In this document: piece after piece, positions 1 to 10,254 of the stretch | Position numbering within the stretch: position 1 is the first letter of the stretch | How the letters are laid out: each line of letters opens with the position of its first letter | Assembly: GCF_008001235.1 (NCBI RefSeq) | Contig: NZ_CP040751.1 | Location: forward strand, 248,001 to 312,000 | Reading direction: 5' to 3' | Source of the DNA: Salidesulfovibrio onnuriiensis | GTDB lineage: Bacteria > Desulfobacterota > Desulfovibrionia > Desulfovibrionales > Desulfovibrionaceae | Length of the DNA: 64,000 bases | Translations under genes and position numbers: made by a program | Notes under the pieces: generated by a model | Told to the model about the DNA's origin: nothing | Seen by the model: only the letters and a program-made list of their open reading frames with translations | Database searches by the model: none

Positions 1-99
1 CGAGGTCAGCTCATTGTTATGGTGGCTGCGTCTCCAGCCGCCCAAATCTTCAATGACCCGATATTCGTCGTAATCGCGTTCTTCAATATGTCCAGACAT
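1..99 (-). CDS. aspS: Aspartyl-tRNA synthetase, N-terminal fragment (gene runs off the window)
   Basis: Only the first 33 codons are present. The peptide begins MSGHIEERDYDEYRVIED and continues with GGWRRSHHNNELTS, which matches the extreme N-terminus of bacterial AspRS, where an R-x-H-x-x-x-E-L motif opens the anticodon-binding OB fold. AspRS charges tRNA-Asp in the cytoplasm. The ATG at 97-99 follows a good AAGGAG ribosome site. It lies 67 bp downstream of hisS on the same strand, a common hisS-aspS pairing, so the two are probably co-transcribed. The product call rests on this short segment. Confidence 0.8.
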   Translation of the reverse strand, partial: MSGHIEERDYDEYRVIEDLGGWRRSHHNNELTS

Positions 100-166
100 T
101 GCTGCTCCTTATTTGGCCTCTGCGCCGCCCGCTCCGGTTGCCGAACTGATGCGGCGGCCGATTCCC

Positions 167-1408
167 CTAGAGGCTCTTGAGATATTCTTCTCGTTTGATC
201 GTATATTGGTCGTTGTCCCCGGCCATGTCCTTGACCGTGACGGTTCCGTTCTCGAATTCGTCCTGCCCGATGATCAGGCAGGCCTTTGCGCCCGACTTGT
301 TGGCGGCGCGCATGCGGCTCTTCATGGAGCCGCCGCCGTAGCTCACGTCGCCGGAAAGGCCCTTTTCGCGCATCTGCTGCGCAAAGATCATGGCCTGGTT
401 GCCCGCGTCCTTTTCCACCACGGCCAGGTAGAAATCCGGGGCCGGGGCCTCCCGCTCGCCCAGCAGCAGCGCCAGGCGCTCCATGCCGCAGGCGAATCCG
501 GTGCCCGGGCAGTCCGGACCGCCCAGGTTCAGAACAAGCCCGTCGTACCGGCCGCCGCCCGCAACCGCGGTCTGGGAGCCGATGTCGTTGCTGGTAATCT
601 CGTAGGTGGTGCGCACGTAGTAGTCCAGGCCGCGCACCAGGCGGGGGTTGAGCACGTATTCCACGCCCGCGCCGTCCAGCACGGCCTTCACATCCGCAAA
701 GTGCTGCTCGCACTCGTCGCAGAGGTGGTCGGCAATGCTCGGGGCGTCCTTGACCAGCTCCTTGCAGGTCGGGACCTTGCAGTCGAGCACGCGCATGGGA
801 TTGGTATCGATGCGACGACGGCAGTCCTCGCAGAATTCCTCCCGGTTCTTGCTCGTGTAGTAGTCGGTCAGGGCCTGGCGATAGGCGGGGCGGCAGTCGT
901 GGCAGCCCAGCGAATTGAGCTCCACGGCCAGCTTCTTCAGGCCGATCTCGTTCAGGAACGTGGTCAGCATGAGGATGAGTTCCGCGTCGGCCTGGGCCTC
1001 GGGCGCGCCGAAGATTTCCACGTCCAGCTGGTGGAACTGGCGCAGGCGGCCCTTCTGGGGCCGTTCGTAGCGGAACATGGGGCCGGTGGAGAAATATTTG
1101 CAGATCCTGCCGGGCTGGTATTCCTTGGACTCGATAAAGGCGCGCACCATGCCCGCGGTGGCCTCGGGGCGCATGGTCAGGGAACGGCCCTTGCGGTCCG
1201 GGAAGGTGTACATTTCCTTGCCCACCACATCGGTGTCCTCACCGATGGACTTCTGGAACAGCTCGGTCTTTTCCAGGACCGGGGTCCTCAGTTCGCCAAA
1301 GCCGTAGCGGCCGAACACCTCGCGTGCGGTGTTTTCGAGGTAGGTGAAAACATCGGCGTCCTGGCGGAACATGTCCGCAAAACCCTTGATCTTTTGTATC
1401 TTCGACAT
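167..1408 (-). CDS. hisS: Histidyl-tRNA synthetase
   Basis: Class II aminoacyl-tRNA synthetase of 413 aa that charges tRNA-His. Visible motifs include the motif 2 region (FRYERPQKGRLRQFHQ), the histidine-specific RGLDYY and GGGRYDGL segments, and motif 3 (GTGFACGMERLALLL). A C-terminal anticodon-binding domain follows from about residue 325. An in-frame TTG lies four codons upstream, but the ATG at 1406-1408 is preferred because a GGAAGAA ribosome site sits just before it. Length and motif order are normal for the family. It is followed by aspS. Confidence 0.96.
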   Translation of the reverse strand: MSKIQKIKGFADMFRQDADVFTYLENTAREVFGRYGFGELRTPVLEKTELFQKSIGEDTDVVGKEMYTFPDRKGRSLTMRPEATAGMVRAFIESKEYQPGRICKYFSTGPMFRYERPQKGRLRQFHQLDVEIFGAPEAQADAELILMLTTFLNEIGLKKLAVELNSLGCHDCRPAYRQALTDYYTSKNREEFCEDCRRRIDTNPMRVLDCKVPTCKELVKDAPSIADHLCDECEQHFADVKAVLDGAGVEYVLNPRLVRGLDYYVRTTYEITSNDIGSQTAVAGGGRYDGLVLNLGGPDCPGTGFACGMERLALLLGEREAPAPDFYLAVVEKDAGNQAMIFAQQMREKGLSGDVSYGGGSMKSRMRAANKSGAKACLIIGQDEFENGTVTVKDMAGDNDQYTIKREEYLKSL

Positions 1409-1454
1409 CGGTTCTTCCAATACATTAGTATGAATGTGCTGCGGGAAACGGTTT

Positions 1455-1483
1455 TGGTTATGCTATCCGGCACCGATTGTCAA
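1455..1483 (-). promoter_or_regulatory. Candidate sigma-70 promoter for hisS-aspS
   Basis: On the minus strand TTGACA (1478-1483) is followed after 17 bp by TAACCA (1455-1460). CATAAC at a 15-bp spacing is an alternative -10. The element lies about 50 bp upstream of the hisS start. The -35 is perfect but the -10 is weak. Confidence 0.4.
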
Positions 1484-1538
1484 AGGTTGGCGGGAACGGC
1501 CCGGGGGGAGGCAAGACTTTTCAAGAATCGGCAAACGA

Positions 1539-1544
1539 TATAAA
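1539..1544 (+). promoter_or_regulatory. Candidate -10 box for the PLD-type nuclease gene
   Basis: TATAAA sits 35 bp upstream of the ATG at 1580 in an AT-rich stretch. No good -35 box is visible, so this is weak. A GGAG ribosome site lies closer to the start. Confidence 0.3.
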
Positions 1545-1579
1545 AAAACGAAATTTATCAAACAGACACAGGAGACTGC

Positions 1580-2740
1580 ATGCGGATAATAACTTGCCCG
1601 ACAGATATCAGCGCCACCCTCCTCAAACTCATATCCAGGTATGATAAACTCTCATGGGCTGTCGCATGGGCCACCAACCCCCGCGACATCATCGACACCC
1701 TGCTTCTCAACCCCAAAAAAATACGGCATATGGTCGTCGGCCTCCGTTTCGAGCAAACCTCCCCCTTGTTCATAGAAAGCTTCCAGCATGTCAAAAATGT
1801 TAAGTATATCGACCTGCAAGAGGGCGTCTTTCACCCAAAGTGCTACCTTTTCTACAACAACAGGAACAAGTGGGAAGCACTCATCGGAAGTTCGAATCTC
1901 ACCACCAACGCCATGACGAAAAACGCCGAGATCTGTGTTCACCTCTCGTCATCCGACACCGGCACACCATACGACGACATCAGAAAATACATTGTCGGCT
2001 ACTGGAAAAAGGCCTGGCGGTTGAGCAAGAAAGAATTCGAGAACTACAAACAGCGTTACGAAAGAAGAAACAAAAATCGAACGACGAACTACATGAACGA
2101 CAGAATACCGGCCGCCGCGCTGGAGCAGAGGCTGGACTGGGCCGGCTTTGTGGAAGAGGTCCTCGACAATGACTATTATGATGAAATGATTAAAGTTCTG
2201 GACCATGCCCAAGATCTCTTCAAAAAACACAGTTTCGCAGACTTCAGCAAACAGGACCGGCGAAGGATCGCCGGGACCTCAAAGGAGAAAGACTCGGATT
2301 GGGGGCTGTTCGGACGGATGAACTTCGCAACCCGTTTCCAACAGCAGGTTGCCCTGAACAACAAGGCCATCAGCAACGCGCTGGACGCGATTCCCACAAC
2401 CGGGATCGTCAGAAAATCCGATTACGACTCGTTCATCAAAATCATTAAGAAAGGCTTTCCGGATGGAGGCTTGGGGATATCAACGGCCACAAGGCTTCTG
2501 GCCATGAAACGGCCTGACTACTTCATATGCGTTTCCAAACCGAATCAACTTCAGCTGGCAAATTTGCTGGGGGTCCCGAAAAGCCACGTCTACAGCATCG
2601 ATGAATACTGGGAAAGCGTCGTCGAAACAGCACAGAACACATCGTGGTGGGCCGACGCTGTAAACGACACGAAAAACAAGATTATCAAAAAATACAAAAT
2701 GGCCCTGCTGGACGTCCTTTGTTACCAAGGTCCTTCATAA
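1580..2740 (+). CDS. Orphan phospholipase D-type (HKD superfamily) nuclease-like protein
   Basis: 386 aa. The N-terminal domain carries the diagnostic pattern of the PLD-like family found in restriction and helicase-associated nucleases: HPKCYLF (residues 85-91), GSSNLTTNAMT (103-113) and NAE (115-117). Only one HPK-type half-site is visible, so an active enzyme would have to dimerise, as known single-motif members do. The C-terminal half (about 195-386) is alpha-helical in character and not recognised. Base composition is clearly more AT-rich than the neighbours, and the gene stands alone between hisS and a convergent lipoprotein gene, which suggests horizontal acquisition. A role in DNA defence is inferred, not shown. 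No methyltransferase or helicase partner is adjacent. Confidence 0.6.
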   Translation: MRIITCPTDISATLLKLISRYDKLSWAVAWATNPRDIIDTLLLNPKKIRHMVVGLRFEQTSPLFIESFQHVKNVKYIDLQEGVFHPKCYLFYNNRNKWEALIGSSNLTTNAMTKNAEICVHLSSSDTGTPYDDIRKYIVGYWKKAWRLSKKEFENYKQRYERRNKNRTTNYMNDRIPAAALEQRLDWAGFVEEVLDNDYYDEMIKVLDHAQDLFKKHSFADFSKQDRRRIAGTSKEKDSDWGLFGRMNFATRFQQQVALNNKAISNALDAIPTTGIVRKSDYDSFIKIIKKGFPDGGLGISTATRLLAMKRPDYFICVSKPNQLQLANLLGVPKSHVYSIDEYWESVVETAQNTSWWADAVNDTKNKIIKKYKMALLDVLCYQGPS

Positions 2741-2773
2741 TCCGCTGCGCCTGAAAAACTGGCCCAAAGCGAG

Positions 2774-3535
2774 CTACTCCATCTCCTCGGCCACGCTCTC
2801 GCCGCGCAGCACCTCCACCCCATTGTCCAGAATCCGGAAGGTGGACTCCCCGGCCACGGCGGCCAGGGTCTCGGCATCCACCAGCAGAAAGCCCTTGAGC
2901 TTGGCCTTGATGCGCTTGCCGTCCATATCGCCCACGGATTCGCCCGAATCATGGAACCGGATCACGTAGCACTCCCGCTCCCTGTAGGTTGTCCTGCCCA
3001 GGAGCGTGGTTTCCGTGTTCTCGCGCAGCAGGTTGCGCACGCTGTTGGGAACCAGGGGCGAATGCTGGGAGATAACGTCCCGGCTGACAAGCTTGGTATA
3101 GACCACGGGGATGAAGATCATGCGGAACAGGCCTTCGGCCTGCAGGTACTTCTCCGAGCCCGGGGCGTACTCCTTCATGGTCACCCCGTCGCGCACCCGC
3201 ATCCGGCGGGTGACCACATTGCCCTCCACGTCGGTGGCCACGTCGAAATTCATGTCGCTGTTCACGTCCGGGCTGCGCAGGTTCACGTCCACGCTCCACT
3301 GCAGCAGGTCCCCCTTGAGCTCCGAGGCATAGAAGAACTCGGAAACCACCCTGGTCCGCTTTTTCGGGGAGGTGAATTCCGTGGTCAGCCGGATCTTCCC
3401 CTTCACGGGCGCATACCGGTATTCCACGGGCTCGGTGACAGGCACGATGTCCAGGTCGGCGAAATCGACCCTGCCCGCGGTGCACCCGAGCAGGGAAAAA
3501 AGAAGCAGGAGAACAGGGAATCGGAACCGTTTCAT
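2774..3535 (-). CDS. Predicted outer-membrane lipoprotein, unknown function
   Basis: 253 aa. It begins MKRFRFPVLLLLFSLLGCTAG, a lipoprotein signal peptide with lipobox LLGC, so the mature protein starts at Cys18. The rest looks beta-rich and soluble, with no transmembrane segment and no motif I recognise. The ATG follows a GAGG ribosome site. It is convergent with the PLD gene and transcribed away from ilvD. Cell-envelope localisation is well supported; function is not. Confidence 0.7.
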   Translation of the reverse strand: MKRFRFPVLLLLFSLLGCTAGRVDFADLDIVPVTEPVEYRYAPVKGKIRLTTEFTSPKKRTRVVSEFFYASELKGDLLQWSVDVNLRSPDVNSDMNFDVATDVEGNVVTRRMRVRDGVTMKEYAPGSEKYLQAEGLFRMIFIPVVYTKLVSRDVISQHSPLVPNSVRNLLRENTETTLLGRTTYRERECYVIRFHDSGESVGDMDGKRIKAKLKGFLLVDAETLAAVAGESTFRILDNGVEVLRGESVAEEME

Positions 3536-3620
3536 GGCGAACCTCGCAGGAATGGCTGTGTCTTTTTCGGCAGTATAGCCTGCCCGCCCGCCACGTCAAC
3601 ACATGCGGCAAAGGAACGGC

Positions 3621-3649
3621 TTGACATCGGCGGCAAAGCTGATTCAACT
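3621..3649 (+). promoter_or_regulatory. Candidate promoter for ilvD
   Basis: TTGACA (3621-3626), a 17-bp spacer and TCAACT (3644-3649), about 33 bp upstream of the ilvD start. The -35 is perfect and the -10 poor. No leader peptide or attenuator is visible in the short 5' region. Confidence 0.35.
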
Positions 3650-3681
3650 CTGCAAGTCAGAAATTATAAGGAGTGTACTCA

Positions 3682-5343
3682 ATGAGAAGCAAAAAGATGA
3701 CCGCCGGGCTGGAAAAGGCCCCGCACCGTTCCCTGTTGCACGCATCAGGCCTCACCCGCGAAGAAATGGACCGCCCGCTCATTGGCGTGTGCCATGCCGC
3801 CAACGGCATCATTCCGGGCCACGTGCACCTAGAACAGATTGCGCAGGCGGTCATGGCCGGAGTGCGCATGGCCGGCGGAACGCCTATCCAGTTCCCGGCC
3901 ATCGGCGTGTGCGACGGCATTGCCATGAACCACGAGGGCATGAAGATGTCGCTGCCCAGCCGCGAGATCATCGCCGACTCCGTGGAGATCATGGCCACGG
4001 CGCACCCGTTCGACGCCCTGGTCTGCATTCCCAACTGCGACAAGATCGTGCCCGGCATGCTCATGGCCATCCTGCGCCTGAACATCCCGGCCATCGTGGT
4101 CTCGGGCGGCCCCATGCTGGCGGGCGACCGGGGCAAGACCGACCTCATCTCCGTGTTCGAGGGCGTGGGCCGTGTCAAGGCGGGCACCATGACCGAGGAG
4201 GAACTGGCCGAACTGGAACAGTCCGCCTGCCCCACCTGCGGCTCCTGCGCGGGCATGTTCACGGCCAACTCCATGAACTGTCTTTCCGAAACCATCGGCC
4301 TGGCCCTGCCCGGCAACGGCACCATACCGGCGGTCATGTCCGAGCGCACCCGCCTGGCAAAGACCGCGGGCATGCGCGTCATGGACCTGCTGGAAAAGGA
4401 CATCAAGCCGCGCGACATCGTCACCAGAAAGTCCGTGCACAACGCCGTGACCATGGACATGGCCCTGGGCTGCTCCACCAATACCGTGCTGCACCTGCCC
4501 GCCCTGTTCCGCGAGGCGGGCCTGGACCTGGGCCTGGACATCTTCAACGAGGTTTCGCGCAAGACGCCCAACCTGTGCAAGCTCTCGCCCGCCGGGCCGC
4601 ACCACATGGAAGACCTGAACCGCGCGGGCGGCATTCCCGCTGTCATGACCGAACTGACCAAGAAGGACCTGCTCAACCTGGACGCCCTCACCGTCACCGG
4701 CAGGACCGTGGGCGAAAACCTGGAGGCGCTCAAGGCCGCCAACAAGGACGAATCCATTGTCCGGCCCATCGACAATCCCTACAGCGCCGAGGGCGGCATC
4801 GCCATCCTCTACGGCAACCTGGCCCCGCAGGGCTGCTGCGTGAAGCAGTCGGCCGTGGCCCCGGAAATGATGCACCGCACCGGCGCCGCCAAATGCTTCA
4901 ACTCCGAAGAGGAATGTGTGGAGGCCATCCTGGGCAACAAAATCCAGGCCGGCGACGTGATCGTGGTCCGCTTCGAAGGCCCCAAGGGCGGCCCGGGCAT
5001 GCGCGAAATGCTCACCCCCACCTCGGCCATCGCGGGCATGGGCCTCGGCGACAGCGTTGCGCTCATCACGGACGGACGCTTCTCGGGCGGCACGCGCGGC
5101 GCGGCCATCGGCCATGTCTCGCCCGAAGCGGCGGCAGGCGGGCTCATCGGCCTGGTCCGGGACGGCGACAAGATCGAGATCAACATCCCCGAGCGGTCCA
5201 TCAACCTGCTCGTGGACGAGGCCGAGCTCGACAAACGCCGGGCAGCCTTCAAGCCCGTGGTCAAGGAAATCCACTCACCCTTCCTCAAGCGCTATGCCCG
5301 GCTGGTGACATCCGCTGCGACCGGCGCTGTTTTCGAAGAATAA
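3682..5343 (+). CDS. ilvD: Dihydroxy-acid dehydratase
   Basis: 553-aa Fe-S enzyme of branched-chain amino acid and pantothenate synthesis. It dehydrates 2,3-dihydroxy-isovalerate and -methylvalerate to the 2-keto acids. Family signatures are clear: [40 protein letters not shown] and [11 protein letters not shown], with the cysteines expected for cluster binding. The ATG at 3682 is chosen over an in-frame GTG at 3673 because AAGGAG (3668-3673) then lies 8 nt upstream. The gene is monocistronic here, ends in a strong hairpin, and has no ilv neighbour in the window. Confidence 0.97.
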   Translation: MRSKKMTAGLEKAPHRSLLHASGLTREEMDRPLIGVCHAANGIIPGHVHLEQIAQAVMAGVRMAGGTPIQFPAIGVCDGIAMNHEGMKMSLPSREIIADSVEIMATAHPFDALVCIPNCDKIVPGMLMAILRLNIPAIVVSGGPMLAGDRGKTDLISVFEGVGRVKAGTMTEEELAELEQSACPTCGSCAGMFTANSMNCLSETIGLALPGNGTIPAVMSERTRLAKTAGMRVMDLLEKDIKPRDIVTRKSVHNAVTMDMALGCSTNTVLHLPALFREAGLDLGLDIFNEVSRKTPNLCKLSPAGPHHMEDLNRAGGIPAVMTELTKKDLLNLDALTVTGRTVGENLEALKAANKDESIVRPIDNPYSAEGGIAILYGNLAPQGCCVKQSAVAPEMMHRTGAAKCFNSEEECVEAILGNKIQAGDVIVVRFEGPKGGPGMREMLTPTSAIAGMGLGDSVALITDGRFSGGTRGAAIGHVSPEAAAGGLIGLVRDGDKIEINIPERSINLLVDEAELDKRRAAFKPVVKEIHSPFLKRYARLVTSAATGAVFEE

Positions 5344-5347
5344 ATAA

Positions 5348-5383
5348 CTGAGGGGGAACCGTTTGAAAACGGTTCCCCCTCAG
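5348..5383. terminator. Long GC-rich hairpin terminator after ilvD (terminator family B)
   Basis: A near-perfect inverted repeat (CTGAGGGGGAACCGTTT paired with its complement). It is followed by a CCCCCTCCAAAACCTCTT tract that recurs after the similar hairpins at 16483 and 20501. It lies between the convergent ilvD and kinase genes. Confidence 0.75.
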
Positions 5384-5456
5384 ACTCCCCCTCCAAAACC
5401 TCTTGGCTATCGCGCTGTCGCGCGGTGGCTTTTTTTGTATCCCTCGTCCGAGCTCG

Positions 5457-5575
5457 AGGCTGCCAAGAAGGGTGCGAATTCGCGGCGCAAAAAAAGCCAG
5501 CCCCAGCGTATGACCCAATACGCGAGGAGCTGGCTTTCTTGCAGCAACAAAGTAGACGCGCCCCTATGGGCGGCC
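5457..5575. repeat. Family A palindromic element, copy 1
   Basis: The core AGCGTATgacccAATACGCGAGG is enclosed by an outer stem AAAGCCAGC/GCTGGCTTT. It is preceded by GCGGCGCAAAAA and followed by TTGCAGCAAC. The element ends directly at the stop codon of the kinase gene (5580), between convergent genes. The A-run before and T-run after the stem would suit a bidirectional terminator. Confidence 0.75.
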
Positions 5576-5579
5576 GTCC

Positions 5580-8500
5580 CTATTCGTAACTCACCTGAAC
5601 CTTGTCCAGGTAGCGGTACACGTCGGCCAGGCACAGGCGCAGGCTGGACTCGTCCTTGGCGTCGGCCAGCAGTTCCAGTTCCTTGCACAGGCGGCCGAGC
5701 CCCTTGAGGCCGAACCCGTAGGCCGCGCCGCCCACCTTGTGGCCGAGACGCCGCACTTCCGGGAAGTCGAGCCTGATGAGCGCGTCCTCCATTTCCTTGC
5801 AGTCGTCCCGGCTGTGCTCGATGAACGGGTTGATCAGGTCGCGGAAGTTCATGTTGACCACTTCCTGCGGCGCGCTCTCGGCCTCGGGCGCATTGGAGCC
5901 CGCATGCTTGGCCAGGGCGTCCAGCAGGGTCAGCTTCTTGACCGGCTTGACCAGGTAGTCGTCGCACCCGGCCTGGCGGCAGCGTTCGCGGTGCTCGGCA
6001 AAGGAATGGGCGGTCAGGGCGATGATGGGCGTGTCATGCACCTCTCCGGGATTCGCTTCGTATTCGCGCATGGCCTCGGTGGCGGCATACCCGTCCATGA
6101 CCGGCATTTCCATGTCCATGAGCACGGCGTCGTACTTGTTCTCCTTGAACATGGCCAGCGCCTGCTTTCCGTCCTCGGCCATGTCCAGGCGCACGGGCGA
6201 ATTCATGAGATACAGCCGCACGATCTCGCGGTTGGAGGGGTTGTCCTCGGCCAGCAGGATGCGCAACGGCGGCAATTGCGTTTCCAGGTGCCGAACCTCG
6301 TCGCCGCCGGACGGCTGGCTCACGCCGGTGGCCTCGAACACGGAACGCACCAAGTCGCGGCGCTTGAAGGGCTTTTGGCAACAGCTGTTGATGCCCAGCT
6401 TGGGGAACATGTCGTGGCAGTCAACATACCCCTGGGTAAGCATGATGATGGGCGGTTTTTCCTCGAATTCCTGGCGGATGATCTTGGCCAGGCTCAACCC
6501 GTCCATGCCGGGCATGATCTGGTCGATGAACAGCAGGGAATAGGCCTCGGCCCCCTGCTCCCGGAGCAGGGCGAGGGCCGCGGATCCGTCCTCGGGCGCA
6601 TCGACTTCCGCGCCCCAGGCCCCCAGGATCTCGGCCAGAATGGCCCGGCTGGACCCGTTGTCGTCCACCACCAGCGCCCTGGTGCCGGAAAGTTCGGGGA
6701 GCGGCTGCTGCCTGGCGTCCTTGGCCTTGGACATGACGGCCGTGAACTTGAAGACCGATCCCTTTCCGGTCTCGCTTTCCACCCAGATCCTGCCGCCCAT
6801 GAGGCCCACCAGCCTGCGGCAGATGGCCAGTCCGAGGCCGGTGCCCCCGTAGCGTCGGGTGGTGGAGCTGTCCGCCTGTAGGAAGGGATCGAAAACGGAT
6901 TCCAGTTTCTGGCGGTCGATGCCCACCCCTGAATCGCGCACGGAAAAGAGCAGGGCGTCCGCGCCGTAGGAGGCCGGGGCGGGCTCCACGCCCAGCAGAA
7001 TTTCACCGCTGTCCGTGAATTTCACGGCATTGGAAAGCAGGTTGAGCAGGACCTGGCGCAACCGCGTGGGGTCGCCCATAACGCTTTCCGAAACGCCGGG
7101 CGCAATGCGGCAGACCATTTCCAGCCCCTTGGCATGGGCCTGGGACGCCAGGGTGGCGGCAACGCCCTCCACCTCGTCCCGCAGACGGAAACGGATGTTC
7201 TCCAGCTCGATCTGACCGGCCTCGATCTTGGAAAAATCCAGGATGTCGTTGATGATGGCCAGCAGGGTTTCCCCCGAGGTCTGCAGCAGTTCCACGTAGC
7301 GCATCTGCTGGCTGTTGATCTGGGTTTCGCCCAGGAGGTCGGCCGTGCCTATGATGGCGTTGAGCGGCGTTCGAATCTCATGGCTCATGGTGGAGAGGAA
7401 CACGCTCTTGGAGGCGTTGGCCTCCTCGGCGGCCACCTTGGCCTTTCTGAGCTGCTCCGAGGTGTTCTTGTGCTGCTCCACCTCGTGCTTGAGTTCCTCG
7501 GTGCGGCTTTCCACCAGCAGGCCGAGGGTTCTCTTCTGGGACTCGATGGCCCGCAGCCGCAGCTTGACGCCCGCGTAGCAGCCGACCACGAAGACCAGGA
7601 TGATGAACGTCCGGAACCACCATGTCTTGTAGAACGGCGGGGTGATGATCACCCGCAGGGAAGTCCCCTGCTCGTTCCAGACCCCGTCGCTGTTGGCGGC
7701 GCGCACCCGGAAGGTGAATGTTCCATGGTCGAAGTTGGTGTAGGTGGCCGTCTGCACCCTTCCCGAATCCACCCATTCCTTGTCGAATCCCTCCAGCATG
7801 TACTGGAAGCGGTTCTCCGAAGGGTTGTTGTAGTCCAGGGCCGCAAAGGAGAAGGAAAAGAACTTGTCCCTGTAGGAAAGGGTGATCTCCTGCGCCTCGG
7901 TGATGTTCTCCTTCAGGTGGGCGGGCTTGTTCATGACCCGGAGCCCGGTGATGACCACGGGCGGGGGCACCATGTTCAGCTTGACCTTTTCCGGATCGAA
8001 CACGGTGACACCCTGGGTGCCGCCGAAGACGGCCTCGCCCTTGTCTGTCCGGGTGTAGCCGTTCATCCAGAACTCGTTTCCCTGCAGGCCGTCCTGGGCC
8101 TCGAAATTGAGTACCTCGCCGGTGACGGGATTCAACTTGAAAATGCCCTTGTAGGTGCTGGCCCAGAGCATGCCCTGCCTGTCCACCACCATACCCTGGA
8201 TGGCGTCGTTGCCCAGGCCGTCCTGGACCATGTAGCGCTTGAACACGCCCGCGGCCACGTCAAAACGGTTCAGCCCCTTGTCCGTGCCCACCCAGATCGC
8301 GCCGTCCGGGGTTTCCACGATGGGCGTGACCCGGTCGTTGGAGATGCTGGTGGGATCGGAAGGGTCATGCATCCAGTAACGGGCCTTGCCCGTGGCGCGG
8401 TCAAAGAGGTTCAGGCCCGCATTGGTGCCGAGCCAGAAATTGCCCTTGCTGTCCTCAAAAATGTTGCGGATGCGGTTGTGGCTGATGCTTTCCGGGTCGT

Positions 8501-10007
8501 CATCGTTGTGCAGGTACTGGGTGAAGGTTCCCGTTTCCCGGTCCAGCTTGTTCAGCCCCCGCTTGCTGGTGCCCACCCACAGGGTTCCCTGCCTGTCCTC
8601 GTAGACATACCAGATATTGTCCATGCTCAGGCTTGCGGGGTCCCCTGGATCGTTCCGGTAGACCTTGAGCACCTCTCCCGTGGCCCGGTCCAGGGCGATG
8701 AGACCATCGTCCTGGGTGCCGATCCAGAGCACGCCCCTGGAATCGCCGTATACATAATTGATCTTGTCGCTGGGCAGCCGGCCGTTCTCCACCGTGAACC
8801 GGGTGATGTTCCCGGTGTGCCGGTCCACGCGGTTCAGGCCGCTGTTGAGGTTCCCCACCCAGAGGGTGTCGCCCTCGCCCCAGACAAACGGGGCCACGGG
8901 ACCGGCCAGGCTGTTCTCGTTCCAGGGCTCATGCCGGTAGAGGCCGAAGGCCTGCACCTTGGGAGAAAGCCGGCAGGCGCCGTTGCCGTAGGTGCCGACC
9001 CAGAGTACGCCCGAATGGTCCTCGAAAACAACCCGAACCTCGTCGTTGCTCAGGCTGCGGGGGTCATAGGGGTTGTGGCGGTAGAACTCGAAATCCCATG
9101 CGCCGGGGCTGCCCTTGCGCTGTGTGCGCAGGGCCAGGCCGAACTCGGTTCCGAGCCAGAAATCGCCTTCCCGATCCTTGTAGATGGCGTCCACCTCGAT
9201 GGGGTCGAGGTAGGGAGTGAAGACGCCGGATGCGATATCTAGGAGATGCAGGCCGCCTTCCTCGGTGCCCACCCAGAGTTGGCCGGGATTTTCCGCGAAC
9301 AGGCTCAGCACCAGGTCGTGGCGCAGGGACTGGGGCCCGCCGTCGGCCAGATAGCGGGTAAAGGTGCCGGTGGCCGGATCAAAGCGGTTCAGGCCATGCT
9401 CGGTCCCCACCCACAGGGTCCCGGAAAGGTCCTCGGCAATGACGCGGATCTCGTTGCTGCTGATGCTCCCGGGATCGCCGGGATCGTTGCGGTAGCTGGT
9501 GAAGGTCTTTGTTTCGGGATCGAAACGGTTGAGTCCCTCGTAGGTGCCCACCCAGAGAACGCCCTTGCTGTCCTCGTACAGGGCGCGCACCGAGTTGCCG
9601 GAAATACTGGAGGGATCGTTCGGATTGTTGACAAAGGCCTCGAAGGTGCCGGAAACGCGGTCGTACCGGTTCAGGCCGCCGGTCTTGGTGCCGACCCAGA
9701 GCGTCCCCTTGCTGTCTTCGAGCAGGGCGCGGATGTTGTTGTCCGACAGGGAGCCGGGGTTATCAAGCGCATGCTTGAAGACCTTGACCTTGTTACCGTC
9801 GTAGCGGTTCAGGCCCTCGTAGTTGCCGATCCAGATGAATCCCTTGGAGTCCTGGATCATGCACAGCACATGGGACTGGGACAGGCCGTCCTCCGCCGTC
9901 AGCCTGTCGAAACGAAGACTTCGCCCGGCCGCCAGGGACTCGCCCGCACCGGCCAACAGGAACACCGCACTCACCGCCAACGCAACAGCCCAAACAACGC
10001 GCTTCAT
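5580..10007 (-). CDS. Hybrid sensor histidine kinase with periplasmic two-component regulator propeller
   Basis: 1475 aa with a signal peptide ([20 protein letters not shown]). About 14 Reg_prop-type repeats (patterns such as GxLWVGTxxGLNRFD) form a predicted double beta-propeller, followed by a Y_Y_Y domain and one transmembrane helix ([18 protein letters not shown]). A coiled coil leads to HisKA ([12 protein letters not shown], phospho-His), HATPase_c ([13 protein letters not shown]), REC1 ([20 protein letters not shown]), REC2 ([20 protein letters not shown]) and a C-terminal Hpt domain ([13 protein letters not shown]). This is a full His-Asp-Asp-His relay. It has no C-terminal AraC domain, unlike Bacteroides HTCS proteins, so an external output regulator is expected; none is adjacent. 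Start ATG 10005-10007 has a GGGAGA site. Confidence 0.93.
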   Translation of the reverse strand: MKRVVWAVALAVSAVFLLAGAGESLAAGRSLRFDRLTAEDGLSQSHVLCMIQDSKGFIWIGNYEGLNRYDGNKVKVFKHALDNPGSLSDNNIRALLEDSKGTLWVGTKTGGLNRYDRVSGTFEAFVNNPNDPSSISGNSVRALYEDSKGVLWVGTYEGLNRFDPETKTFTSYRNDPGDPGSISSNEIRVIAEDLSGTLWVGTEHGLNRFDPATGTFTRYLADGGPQSLRHDLVLSLFAENPGQLWVGTEEGGLHLLDIASGVFTPYLDPIEVDAIYKDREGDFWLGTEFGLALRTQRKGSPGAWDFEFYRHNPYDPRSLSNDEVRVVFEDHSGVLWVGTYGNGACRLSPKVQAFGLYRHEPWNENSLAGPVAPFVWGEGDTLWVGNLNSGLNRVDRHTGNITRFTVENGRLPSDKINYVYGDSRGVLWIGTQDDGLIALDRATGEVLKVYRNDPGDPASLSMDNIWYVYEDRQGTLWVGTSKRGLNKLDRETGTFTQYLHNDDDPESISHNRIRNIFEDSKGNFWLGTNAGLNLFDRATGKARYWMHDPSDPTSISNDRVTPIVETPDGAIWVGTDKGLNRFDVAAGVFKRYMVQDGLGNDAIQGMVVDRQGMLWASTYKGIFKLNPVTGEVLNFEAQDGLQGNEFWMNGYTRTDKGEAVFGGTQGVTVFDPEKVKLNMVPPPVVITGLRVMNKPAHLKENITEAQEITLSYRDKFFSFSFAALDYNNPSENRFQYMLEGFDKEWVDSGRVQTATYTNFDHGTFTFRVRAANSDGVWNEQGTSLRVIITPPFYKTWWFRTFIILVFVVGCYAGVKLRLRAIESQKRTLGLLVESRTEELKHEVEQHKNTSEQLRKAKVAAEEANASKSVFLSTMSHEIRTPLNAIIGTADLLGETQINSQQMRYVELLQTSGETLLAIINDILDFSKIEAGQIELENIRFRLRDEVEGVAATLASQAHAKGLEMVCRIAPGVSESVMGDPTRLRQVLLNLLSNAVKFTDSGEILLGVEPAPASYGADALLFSVRDSGVGIDRQKLESVFDPFLQADSSTTRRYGGTGLGLAICRRLVGLMGGRIWVESETGKGSVFKFTAVMSKAKDARQQPLPELSGTRALVVDDNGSSRAILAEILGAWGAEVDAPEDGSAALALLREQGAEAYSLLFIDQIMPGMDGLSLAKIIRQEFEEKPPIIMLTQGYVDCHDMFPKLGINSCCQKPFKRRDLVRSVFEATGVSQPSGGDEVRHLETQLPPLRILLAEDNPSNREIVRLYLMNSPVRLDMAEDGKQALAMFKENKYDAVLMDMEMPVMDGYAATEAMREYEANPGEVHDTPIIALTAHSFAEHRERCRQAGCDDYLVKPVKKLTLLDALAKHAGSNAPEAESAPQEVVNMNFRDLINPFIEHSRDDCKEMEDALIRLDFPEVRRLGHKVGGAAYGFGLKGLGRLCKELELLADAKDESSLRLCLADVYRYLDKVQVSYE

Positions 10008-10173
10008 CAGAAATCTCCCGAGCAGGAAATTGATGCCCCCTTCCCGGATGCACCGCAGTGCACCTCGCTCACACCGGAAATTCGCAAACCCCATACCGCG
10101 AAAACGTACCCGTTCTTAATCCTTGAGCAAAGATTACAGAAAACAACCATAAAGACCACAGCGAACATAGCAC

Positions 10174-10202
10174 ATTATATTTTTATTTCCAGCGGCATGT
10201 AA
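10174..10202 (-). promoter_or_regulatory. Candidate promoter for the hybrid kinase gene
   Basis: Minus-strand consensus -10 TATAAT (10174-10179), a 17-bp spacer and a poor -35 TTACAT (10197-10202). The untranslated leader would be about 160 nt. Confidence 0.35.
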
Positions 10203-10254
10203 CTTGAATGGGATTTCCAGACGTCAAAAAAATAACCACCCGTGGAGGGCGACC

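Noticed and set aside
3603-5351. Long open frames overlapping ilvD on both strands (up to 582 codons)
   Set aside because: High-GC shadow frames: Arg/Pro/Ala/His-rich, no start signals, opposite or shifted to a clear ilvD gene.
7134-9242. 702-codon plus-strand open frame inside the hybrid kinase gene
   Set aside because: Antisense to the repeated propeller motifs, which create an artificially regular open frame; no ribosome site and no domain.
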